From Tahibacter soli (GTDB lineage: Bacteria > Pseudomonadota > Gammaproteobacteria > Xanthomonadales > Rhodanobacteraceae), in the NCBI RefSeq assembly GCF_025717065.2, contig NZ_JAOVZO020000009.1:1-64000 (forward strand): DNA of 64,000 bases. Direction: 5' to 3'. Shown piece after piece: positions 57,575 through 64,000 of this stretch. A program made the translations under genes and the position numbers. The notes beneath the pieces were generated by a model, which was given only the letters and a program-made list of their open reading frames with translations, searched no databases and had not been told where the DNA came from. Each line of letters begins with the position of its first letter. Position 1 is the stretch's first letter.

Positions 57575-58675
57575 TTACGCGAACGTCACCGCGGAAATCG
57601 GTGGCAGGTGCGGCGACGCCGCGCGCCACGCGTCGCCCGCGTCGTCGCTGACCCACAGGCCGCCGGTCGTCGAGCCGAACGCGAGGCGTTCGCCGGCCGC
57701 GTCGATCGCAAGACCGTGGCGATACACGAGATCGTACGCGTCGCGCTGCGGCAGACCGCTGCGCTGCACCTCGAACGTCTCGCCGCCGTCGCGCGTACGC
57801 GCGACGACCAGCGCGCCGTCGACGGGCACGCGGCATTCGTCCTTCGTCGCCGGCACGAACCACGCCGTGTCGGGATCGCGCGGATGCACCGCCACCGCGA
57901 AGCCGAACACCGACGGCGGCACGTTCGCGACTTCGCGCCACGTCTGCGCGCCGTCGACGCTGCGGAACACGCCGTTGTGGTGCTGCACCCAGAAACTGTC
58001 GGGGCTGCCGGCGCACTGCACCATGCGGTGCGGGTCCTGGATCGCCGGATCGCCGGCGAGATCGGGCGGCATGTAGGTGGCGAACATGCCGTCGGTCGTG
58101 ACGTCCCACGTCGCGCCGCCGTCGGTGCTGCGCCACACGCCGCCGCACGAGATCGCGACGCGCAGCGTGTGGCTGTCGCGCGGATCGACGCAGATCGAAT
58201 GGATGCCCGGCGCGTCGTAGCCGCCGCCGAACCAGCGCTGGCGTTCGGGCCGGTCCCACAGCGCGCGCACGATCTGCCAGCTGTCGCCGCGGTCGTCGGA
58301 GCGGAACAGGCCGCCCGGTATCGTGCCGGCCCACAGGCGCCCGTCTTCGCCGGGGCCGCCCGCTTCGAGCGCCCACAGCAGCGACAGCGCCGCCGGCTTC
58401 GGCGGCTTGCCGTCGCCGACCGCCACGGTGTCGTCCGGGCCGAACGCCGGTACGGCGATTTCGGTCCACGAACGGCCCGCGTCGGTCGAGCGATGCAGCT
58501 TCACGCCGAAATGGCCGAGATTGAGCGCGGCGTACCACGCGCCGTCGCGCGGGTCGGCCAGCGCGAGCGTGACGTTGTCGCCGAGAAACGCGCGGTTCTC
58601 GACCGTCCAGTCGCCGTTCGCGCGGTGCAGCACGAACAGGCCCTTGCGCGTGGATACGAGCAGTCGGTCCGACAC
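57575..58675 (-). CDS. BNR-repeat (sialidase-like) beta-propeller protein
   Basis: A 366-residue protein without a signal peptide and with repeated Asp-box motifs: STDAGRSWTEIAV, SDDRGDSWQIVRA, STDGGATWDVTTD, SVDGAQTWREVAN, TRDGGETFEVQRS and SDDAGDAWRAASP, giving a six-bladed propeller. The family is called exo-alpha-sialidase-like but members mostly lack the sialidase active site and their role is unknown. It starts with GTG 58675, GGAGGG upstream, 3 bases after the ThiS-like stop. The pair with a sulfur-carrier-like protein recurs in other genomes, to my knowledge. Confidence 0.82.
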   Translation of the reverse strand: MSDRLLVSTRKGLFVLHRANGDWTVENRAFLGDNVTLALADPRDGAWYAALNLGHFGVKLHRSTDAGRSWTEIAVPAFGPDDTVAVGDGKPPKPAALSLLWALEAGGPGEDGRLWAGTIPGGLFRSDDRGDSWQIVRALWDRPERQRWFGGGYDAPGIHSICVDPRDSHTLRVAISCGGVWRSTDGGATWDVTTDGMFATYMPPDLAGDPAIQDPHRMVQCAGSPDSFWVQHHNGVFRSVDGAQTWREVANVPPSVFGFAVAVHPRDPDTAWFVPATKDECRVPVDGALVVARTRDGGETFEVQRSGLPQRDAYDLVYRHGLAIDAAGERLAFGSTTGGLWVSDDAGDAWRAASPHLPPISAVTFA

Positions 58676-58678
58676 GAA

Positions 58679-58948
58679 TCACCCTCCGGAAAGTGCCTGG
58701 ATGACGTAAACCTCGGCGGTTTCGCGCAGCGGCACGTCGAGCCGCGACTTGTCGGCGAGCGCGACGCCGTCGATGAAGATCGCGACGTGATGGCGCACGC
58801 GGCCGTGTTCGTCGACGACGTAGCCGCGCAGGTTTGGATGCCGCGCGTAGACGTCGGCGAGCGTCGCGCCATGCGCGTCGAGTGCAAGTTCGCCGCCGTC
58901 GGGACGCACCCGGCGCGCGACGGCACTGGCGAGGACGACCCTGGGCAT
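58679..58948 (-). CDS. MoaD/ThiS-like ubiquitin-fold protein ending in Gly-Gly
   Basis: An 89-residue beta-grasp protein: LASAVARRVRPDGGELALDA, then HVAIFIDGVALADKSRLDVP and a C terminus of ALSGG. The terminal Gly-Gly is the thiocarboxylation site of sulfur carriers. It is adjacent to a BNR-repeat protein rather than a molybdopterin or thiamin gene, so the pathway is not the standard one. It is translated together with the BNR gene (3 bases between). Confidence 0.82.
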   Translation of the reverse strand: MPRVVLASAVARRVRPDGGELALDAHGATLADVYARHPNLRGYVVDEHGRVRHHVAIFIDGVALADKSRLDVPLRETAEVYVIQALSGG

Positions 58949-59075
58949 GCGGACTCCGCGGCTGGCCGAACGTCGAAGCCCGAGCTTAGCGCCGTTCGAT
59001 CGGCGCGTCATGCCGGCTCGACCGTGGATCGCGCAGCATCGCAACACCGGAGACGAACGCTAATCGTGGATTTTT

Positions 59076-59915
59076 TTACGCCCCCTCGGCGCGCGCGAAC
59101 TCGCCCGGCGAACGGCCGACGAGCTTTTTGAAGTCGCGGTTGAAATGCGCCTGGTCGAAATAGCCGAGATCGAGCGCGAGCTGCGTCCAGTCGACCGCGG
59201 CGCCGGCCGCCAGGCGTTCGATCGCCTCGTGCAGCCGGTAACGGTTGATGACCCATTTCGGACTCGCGCCGACGTAGTCGCCGAAGCGCCGCTGCAGCGC
59301 GCGCAGGCCGACGCCGCAGTGCGCCGCGAGCCGCTCGGCCGTCGTCAGTTCGCGATTCGCGGCGATCTCGTCGACGATCGCCGCGATGCGCGCGACGCCG
59401 GGATCGGGCGCCGGCCGGTGCGCGTCGACGAGCCGCGTGGCGAGCGCGACGCAGCGCTCGACGTCGTCGCACGCGAGCACCTCGCGCTCGTAGGCGTCGC
59501 CGTCCGCGCCGAACACGTCGCCGATGCGCACCGACCGGTTCGCGATCGTCGACACCGGGCGGCCGAGAAACGGCCGGAAGCCGCCGGGCCGGAACTTGAT
59601 GCCGAACACGCGGCCGACGCCGGCCAGCTCGCAGACGAAGCGGCCCGAATGCACGCCGAACGCGCCGGAGCCCGCCGGATCGACGACGACGTGCACGTTC
59701 GGATGCGGCATCGTTTCCTGCAGCTGCGGCGCCTGCCCGCGCAGGTCCCAGCCGACGAACCAGTAGTGCTCGATGTAGTGCGCATGCTCCGGCGCCGGCA
59801 GGTAACGGCCGTAGCGCAGGTTCGCCGTATCGAGATTGCGGCGCAGCACGCCGCGCGGCTGCGTGCGGGCGGGTCTCAAGCACACACTTGCCTCGCGTCG
59901 CGTTTTTACAATCAT
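59076..59915 (-). CDS. AraC family regulator
   Basis: A 279-residue regulator. The N-terminal part (residues 30-160, HAHYIEHYWFVGWDLRGQ) resembles the DUF6597 ligand domain; the C-terminal pair of helix-turn-helix motifs spans about 185-275 (LTTAERLAAHCGVGLRALQR, LALDLGYFDQAHFNRDFKKL, VGRSPGEFAR). It may control the DUF3224 gene 54 bases away, from which it is divergent. The inducer is unknown. Confidence 0.88.
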   Translation of the reverse strand: MIVKTRREASVCLRPARTQPRGVLRRNLDTANLRYGRYLPAPEHAHYIEHYWFVGWDLRGQAPQLQETMPHPNVHVVVDPAGSGAFGVHSGRFVCELAGVGRVFGIKFRPGGFRPFLGRPVSTIANRSVRIGDVFGADGDAYEREVLACDDVERCVALATRLVDAHRPAPDPGVARIAAIVDEIAANRELTTAERLAAHCGVGLRALQRRFGDYVGASPKWVINRYRLHEAIERLAAGAAVDWTQLALDLGYFDQAHFNRDFKKLVGRSPGEFARAEGA

Positions 59916-59969
59916 CGCGGCCGGTGCCTCGGGTTCAATCGCCGCACGATGATCGACGAGGACACACCG

Positions 59970-60497
59970 ATGAACAACCGTCCGGGCAACCCGAAACGCC
60001 GCGCCGTCGCACTCGCCGTTGTCGCGACCGTCGCATTCTGCGCGGCAACCGCACCGCTACACTCCGCCACCGCCGCACCCGCCAGGGAGACTCGCATGAC
60101 CCGCACGACAACCGGCCCGTTCGACGTGAAACTCCTGCCGCAGGAAGACCCCGCCGATCCGTCGGGCATCGCGCGCCTGCTGCTCGACAAGGCGTTCCAC
60201 GGCGAACTCGAAGCGACGAGCCGCGGCCAGATGCTCGGTCTGCGCACCGCGAACAACACCTCCGGCGGCTACGTCGCGATGGAAAAGGTGACCGGCACGC
60301 TGGCCGGCCGCAAGGGCACGTTCCACCTGATGCACTACGGCGTCGGCAGGCGCGGTACGAACACGCTGACGCTGGAAGTGGTGCCCGATTCGGGCACGGA
60401 CGAACTCGAAGGACTGACCGGCAGCATGCGCATCGTGATCAAGGAAGGCGGGGCGCACTACTACGAGTTCGACTACGCGTTCGAGCCGAAGGCTTGA
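59970..60497 (+). CDS. Exported DUF3224 protein
   Basis: A 175-residue protein. Residues 11-36 (RAVALAVVATVAFCAATAPL) look like a signal peptide. The rest is a DUF3224 beta-barrel: GELEATSRGQMLGLRTANNT, GYVAMEKVTGTLAGRKGTFH, and the closing YYEFDYAF. Members of unknown role form a small lipocalin-like barrel. GAGGA upstream supports ATG 59970, although ATG 59949 is in frame. Confidence 0.85.
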   Translation: MNNRPGNPKRRAVALAVVATVAFCAATAPLHSATAAPARETRMTRTTTGPFDVKLLPQEDPADPSGIARLLLDKAFHGELEATSRGQMLGLRTANNTSGGYVAMEKVTGTLAGRKGTFHLMHYGVGRRGTNTLTLEVVPDSGTDELEGLTGSMRIVIKEGGAHYYEFDYAFEPKA

Positions 60498-60526
60498 TAC
60501 TCCTGCTCCATTTCATGCCCGTCGCT

Positions 60527-60609
60527 CGTCATCCCAGCGAAAGCTGGGATCCAGCCGTTGCTTTTGATGTGAAGTGAAAAAAGGATCTTAGTTTTCGCTG
60601 GGACGACGG
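60527..60609. repeat. REP-like CGTCATCCCAGCG palindrome pair, copy 2
   Basis: CGTCATCCCAGCGAAAGCTG onward at 60527-60553 and the opposite-strand remnant TTTTCGCTGGGACGACGGG at 60591-60609, the same family as 15101-15187. It lies between convergent genes. Confidence 0.65.
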
Positions 60610-60616
60610 GTTGGAA

Positions 60617-61024
60617 CTACAAATGCCCCGTCACCGCGGGCGCCTCGAACCAGTTGTTGTTGCGACCGTCCATGTAGCGAACCGGCACCGCCGCGAATTC
60701 TTCGGCCGTCATGTTGTCGATGCACGCGAGATTCACCGAGACGTACGCGCCGCCGATGATCTCGATGTACCCCACGCCGTACGCGTGCACGCCGCAGTGC
60801 TTGCAGAAACGGTGCTCGCACGAGGCGCTGCCGAACTGGTAAACGGACGTGTCCGCGTCGCCCGACAGCAGCCGGAACGCCTCGGGTTTGACGATCGCGC
60901 CCCATTTGCGCAGCTTGGCGCAGATCGAACAGTTGCAGCGTCCGCTGCCGCCGTCGAGGTCGACCTCCACCTCGTAGCTCACCTTGCCGCAATGGCAACT
61001 GCCCTGGTAAGTCTTGACGCTCAT
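60617..61024 (-). CDS. GFA family (CENP-V/GFA) zinc protein
   Basis: A 135-residue protein with the zinc ligands of the GFA fold: C10/C12 (GSCHCGKV), C30/C32/C35 (CNCSICAK) and C74/C77 (FCKHCGVH). Some members condense formaldehyde with glutathione, but most are uncharacterised. The start at 61024 is the first Met that leads the GFA domain; in-frame codons upstream are not supported. It is convergent with the DUF3224 gene, with a REP-like pair between. Confidence 0.88.
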   Translation of the reverse strand: MSVKTYQGSCHCGKVSYEVEVDLDGGSGRCNCSICAKLRKWGAIVKPEAFRLLSGDADTSVYQFGSASCEHRFCKHCGVHAYGVGYIEIIGGAYVSVNLACIDNMTAEEFAAVPVRYMDGRNNNWFEAPAVTGHL

Positions 61025-61113
61025 CGCCGCTCTCCGCTGCCGTTTTCGAGGGTGCGCAAGCTTAGAATCCAATGCGGACAGGATGTGTCCTCAATGTCCG
61101 CTAGACTGGCTGC

Positions 61114-62106
61114 ATGGTAAAGACCTCCGCCCGCCTGCTGCGCCTGCTCTCGCTGCTGCAGTCGCGTCGCCACTGGACCGGCGCCGACCTCGCCGCGCGC
61201 CTGGAAATCGACGCCCGCACCGTGCGCCGCGACGTCGAGCGCCTGCGCGAACTCGGCTACCCCGTGCGCGCGTCGGCGGGCCTCGGCGGCGGCTATCAGC
61301 TCGGCGCGGGCTCGGCGCTGCCGCCCGTGATACTCGACGACGACGAGGCCGTAGCCGTCGCGGTCGCGCTGCGCGCCGCGGCCGGCAGCGTCGGCGGCAT
61401 GGAGGAAACGACGGTCGGGCTGCTGTCGAAGCTCGACCAGATTCTGCCGTCGCGCCTGCGCAAGCGCGCGACCGCGCTGTACGCGGTAACGCTGACGCTC
61501 GGCGACAGCGGCACCGCAGCGCCGGTCGACGTGCTGACGCAGATCGCCGCGGCATGCCGCGACCATCAGCGCGTCAAGCTCGCCTACCGCGACCGCGAAG
61601 GCAAGACGAGCGAGCGGCGCATCGAGCCGCTGCGGCTCGCGCACGCGGGCCGGCGCTGGTATCTCGTCGCGTGGGACCTCGTGCGCGAGGACTGGCGCAC
61701 GTTCCGCGTCGATCGCGTCGAGGCGCTGCTCGACGTCGGACCGGCGTTCGTGCCGCGCGCGTTTCCCGAAGACATCGCGCAGTACGTCGCGCGCTCGATC
61801 ACGCAGCCGTCGCAGCGCTTTCGCGTGCGGCTGCGGCTCGAAGGACCCGCGTCGAAAGTCTCCAAGCAGATTCCGCGCTGGTGCGGCGTGCTCGAAGCGG
61901 TCGACGATACGCACTGCCTCTTGAGCGTCGGCGCCGAGTCGACGCATTCGCTCGCGGCGATGCTGCTCCTGGTCGGCGTCGATTTCACGATCGTCGAGGG
62001 TCTTGAGCATCTGGCCGAGCTGAATCGGCAGGCGTTGCGACTGGCGCGGGCGACGCAAGAGACGAAGCCCTCTCCTCCGGCGGCGCCGGGGGAGAGGGTT
62101 GGGTGA
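61114..62106 (+). CDS. WYL-domain transcription regulator (YafY-like)
   Basis: A 330-residue regulator. N-terminal helix-turn-helix (type 11) at residues 5-60 (LLRLLSLLQSRRHWTGADLA, RTVRRDVERLRELGYPV). WYL domain near 140-225 (ACRDHQRVKLAYRDREGK, WYLVAWDLVREDWRTFRVDR), followed by a WCX region (MLLLVGVDFTIVEGLEHLAE). WYL proteins often sense ligands or nucleic acid. The last 13 residues (KPSPPAAPGERVG) are encoded inside the GGGGAGAGGG dispersed repeat. The gene is divergent from the GFA gene with 89 bases between starts. Confidence 0.88.
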   Translation: MVKTSARLLRLLSLLQSRRHWTGADLAARLEIDARTVRRDVERLRELGYPVRASAGLGGGYQLGAGSALPPVILDDDEAVAVAVALRAAAGSVGGMEETTVGLLSKLDQILPSRLRKRATALYAVTLTLGDSGTAAPVDVLTQIAAACRDHQRVKLAYRDREGKTSERRIEPLRLAHAGRRWYLVAWDLVREDWRTFRVDRVEALLDVGPAFVPRAFPEDIAQYVARSITQPSQRFRVRLRLEGPASKVSKQIPRWCGVLEAVDDTHCLLSVGAESTHSLAAMLLLVGVDFTIVEGLEHLAELNRQALRLARATQETKPSPPAAPGERVG

Positions 62107-62202
62107 GGCGGCAACGCATCGCACTTCCTCGGCGTCGGCGAAATACGAAACGCTTTCCCCCTCACCCCGGCCCTCTCCCCCAAGCAAGCTTGGAGGAGAG
62201 GG
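62068..62202. repeat. Dispersed GGGGAGAGGG inverted-repeat element, copy 2
   Basis: CCCTCTCCTCCGG...CCGGGGGAGAGGG followed by GGGTGAGG, a short middle, and CCCTCACCCCGGCCCTCTCCC...GGAGGAGAGGG. Same layout as 22966-23107. Its left end (62068-62106) is inside the WYL coding frame and contains the stop codon. Confidence 0.72.
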
Positions 62203-62210
62203 AGAAAGCG

Positions 62211-62843
62211 CTAATGCGACAAAGCCACTCTTTCCGCCTGTAGCCGCCGCCGCAGATATTCCTCGCGCGTCAACCCGTCCGGTATCGCCGCCATCGCCAT
62301 GACCTCGGCAACGATCGCCGCCTCGCGCGCCTTGTATTCGACGAACGCCGCATCGCCGCGCTGCTGCTCGATGAATCGCGCCTCGCGCCGTTCGCCGTCG
62401 GCGCGGTATGCCGCGACGATATCGGCGATGCGGTCGACCTGCACCGCCTCGTCGTCGACCGTCGCGCGCACGAGGCCGATGCGCAGGTTCATCGCCTCGC
62501 CGGCCGAAAGCTGTCTTGCGCGCTCGTAGCGATCGATCGCAGCCGTCAGCGCCTGCGCTTCGCGTTCGCGCTCGGCCGGCGCGAGCGCGCGCGGATCGGT
62601 GAAGAAACGTCGCGCGCGCGCTTCGAAATCGACGCGTTCGACGTAAGCGCGCGCCTCCGGCGTGGCGAGCACGCTCGGATCGACGGCGATCTCGCGTTCC
62701 GGTGCCGCGGCCGGCGGCTGTGCGTGCATTTCGACGACCGGCGCGCGCACGGCCGGCGGCGGCACGACATCGGGTTCCGCGCGCATCAATACGACGGCGC
62801 CGAGCGCGACGCCTGCCATGGCAACAACGATCGTTTTCTTCAT
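62211..62843 (-). CDS. Unknown membrane-anchored helical protein
   Basis: A 210-residue protein with an N-terminal anchor (IVVAMAGVALGAVVLMRA, residues 5-22), a Pro/Val-rich linker, then a helical domain: VDFEARARRFFTDPRALAPA, IDRYERARQLSAGEAMNLRI, IVAAYRADGERREARFIEQQ. The long charged helices are reminiscent of lipase secretion chaperones, but similarity is too weak to call. No relatives recognised. The start lies 46 bases past the stop of the esterase-like gene, so they may share a transcript. Confidence 0.6.
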   Translation of the reverse strand: MKKTIVVAMAGVALGAVVLMRAEPDVVPPPAVRAPVVEMHAQPPAAAPEREIAVDPSVLATPEARAYVERVDFEARARRFFTDPRALAPAEREREAQALTAAIDRYERARQLSAGEAMNLRIGLVRATVDDEAVQVDRIADIVAAYRADGERREARFIEQQRGDAAFVEYKAREAAIVAEVMAMAAIPDGLTREEYLRRRLQAERVALSH

Positions 62844-62889
62844 CGCCGCTCCGCAGGCGGAAGGCGCGGCGCGCCTTCCGCCGTCACGA

Positions 62890-64000
62890 TCAAAGCAACT
62901 GATCGACCGTCCAGTACAGGAGATTGAACGCCTTGGCCCGGTCGGCCGCGTCGCTCGCCTCGCTCGCGTCGAGCACCGCGCCCGAGCCGTCGAGCACGCT
63001 GTCGATGAACGTTTTCAGCTCGAGGCCGCGCTCCTGCACGTCGCCGTTCTTGAAATCGACGATCGTCGTGCAATGGCTTTCGTTGAGCGCTCGGTACTGC
63101 GGGAAGTAGCCGCCGAAGTTCGCCAGGCCGTTGAGCGTCGTCTTCAGGCGATTGGTGTCGATGTCCCAGCGCGCGTGGATCAGCGCTTCCTTCGTCGCCT
63201 GGTCGGGCGCGTTCTGGATCGCGGGATAAAACCGCTCGTACGAGTAGCTGGAGTAGTTCAGATCCTTCCAGAAATGCGTATGCCCGAGCCGGTCGGCCGG
63301 ATACTTCGCCGAAAGCGCGTTGTACAGCGTGCCGAGATTGACGGTAGAGAGCAGCGGCAGGTTCGCCGCGAGGTACGCGACCGGCCCGCCGGGGAGATCA
63401 AGGCCCCATGCGCTGCGGATCTGCGTCGACAGCGGCACCGACGGATACTGCGCCGGGTCGCCGCCGATCGGCGACGCGAAGATCGGGCCCGAGTCGTCGA
63501 TGAGATAGCCGCGATCGGGCGCGAGATCGCGCCGCACCGCCTGATAGTTCGTGAGGCTGCCGGCGCCGCCGGCGCTGCAGCCGGTCGAGAGCATCTGCGT
63601 CGGGCGCGGCAGGCGGTCCTTCAGCCACGCGATGACCGCGCGCGTATTGCGCACGCCGTTGTGATGCCACACGAGCGGCGGGTTCGCGTTGGTCGGATCG
63701 GCGTACACGGCCACCTTGTCGCCGCTGTAGATGTCGCCGGTGCAATAGGGAACATAGACCATGTTCCACCCTTGCGTTTTTACCGCGTCGAACGGACTGA
63801 CGCGCGTGACGAACGGGCTGACGAGGCTCGCGCCGGGATTCATCAGCGCCATGTAGTCGTCGGGAATGCCGTTCGGATTGCGCGCGCCGCGGATGCCGGA
63901 CTGGCCCGAGCAGCTCGGATAGTCCCAGCACGCGCCGCCGCCTTCCATGTAGACGATGGTGTTGCGCGTATTCGCCACGCGGTTGACGAAGAACTTGTAC
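62890..64000 (-). CDS. Pectinacetylesterase-like alpha/beta hydrolase, 5' cut by edge
   Basis: A partial gene; the frame continues past base 64000, so the N terminus is missing. The visible 370 residues match pectinacetylesterase-family (PF03283-like) hydrolases: TIVYMEGGGACWDYPSCSG (oxyanion Gly-rich loop), WNMVYVPYCTGDIYSGDKV, the nucleophile motif LSTGCSAGGAGS, and a likely catalytic His in LNESHCTTIVDF. An Asp partner is expected in YLIDDSGPIF. Family members deacetylate polysaccharides or act as extracellular esterases. Substrate unknown. Confidence 0.82.
   Translation of the reverse strand, partial: YKFFVNRVANTRNTIVYMEGGGACWDYPSCSGQSGIRGARNPNGIPDDYMALMNPGASLVSPFVTRVSPFDAVKTQGWNMVYVPYCTGDIYSGDKVAVYADPTNANPPLVWHHNGVRNTRAVIAWLKDRLPRPTQMLSTGCSAGGAGSLTNYQAVRRDLAPDRGYLIDDSGPIFASPIGGDPAQYPSVPLSTQIRSAWGLDLPGGPVAYLAANLPLLSTVNLGTLYNALSAKYPADRLGHTHFWKDLNYSSYSYERFYPAIQNAPDQATKEALIHARWDIDTNRLKTTLNGLANFGGYFPQYRALNESHCTTIVDFKNGDVQERGLELKTFIDSVLDGSGAVLDASEASDAADRAKAFNLLYWTVDQLL

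Overview
The window is a 64 kb piece of a very GC-rich chromosome. GC-biased codons leave long open antisense frames over nearly every gene. Content points to a gammaproteobacterium of the Xanthomonadales/Lysobacterales, probably Rhodanobacteraceae-like (Tahibacter/Dokdonella type). The signs are secreted proteases carrying PKD and PPC modules, a HAF-repeat protein ending in an IFADGFE-type tail, CadC-like winged-helix/TPR regulators, a TorF-type porin beside glnK-amtB, and dispersed GGGGAGAGGG and CGTCATYCCAGCG inverted repeats. Family placement is inference. I see no rRNA, tRNA, CRISPR array, transposase or phage block.

Layout. 1-8.2 kb: edge of a secreted protein, an ankyrin protein, a VOC protein, a secreted DUF1579-like protein, a DUF4132-like gene broken into two frames at an A7 run, and a membrane-bound winged-helix/TPR regulator. 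8.6-14.2 kb: two large secreted zinc peptidases (M28 and M36-like), both reading left. 14.6-19.2 kb: a SymE-like toxin, a strong hairpin, a REP-like pair, a LigB-type dioxygenase, an HExxH protease fused to helix-hairpin-helix motifs, a small tyrosine phosphatase and an unknown protein. 19.3-23 kb: an ECF42-type sigma factor cluster with three YCII/DGPF proteins, an SRPBCC and a PhnB-like protein. 23.1-26 kb: YceI and an MFS exporter opposite an HxlR regulator. 26-28.1 kb: a 20-bp inverted-repeat element, then a small secreted set with a diheme cytochrome c. 28.1-31 kb: DUF6717, an ABC-F ATPase and a TacAT-type toxin-antitoxin pair. 31-38.4 kb: a second winged-helix/TPR regulator, a HAF protein and a 1171-residue repeat protein, closed by a 163-bp MITE-like element. 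38.6-46.3 kb: small-molecule defence and redox genes (two LysR regulators, MFS, SMR, azoreductase, SDR and NmrA-like enzymes, GNAT, NTF2-like). 46.2-51.7 kb: the nitrogen locus DUF817, amtB, glnK, TorF porin and glnA, with a sigma-54 promoter and NtrC-like sites upstream of glnA. 51.7-64 kb: a DUF11-like secreted protein, VapBC, a phytanoyl-CoA dioxygenase-like gene, HipBA, a LysE exporter, a BNR protein with a MoaD/ThiS partner, an AraC regulator, DUF3224, GFA and WYL proteins, an unknown protein, and a pectinacetylesterase-like gene cut by the edge.

The best-supported functional unit is the nitrogen locus: GlnK controls AmtB, glutamine synthetase assimilates the ammonium, and the promoter architecture matches enteric glnA. 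The most unusual signals are the in-frame A AAA AAC slippery site inside the DUF4132 gene, the MITE whose CTAG ends supply the stop codons of both flanking convergent genes, the 26.05-26.23 kb inverted-repeat element, the protease/helix-hairpin-helix fusion, and an SMR transporter with Asp in place of the normally invariant Glu.
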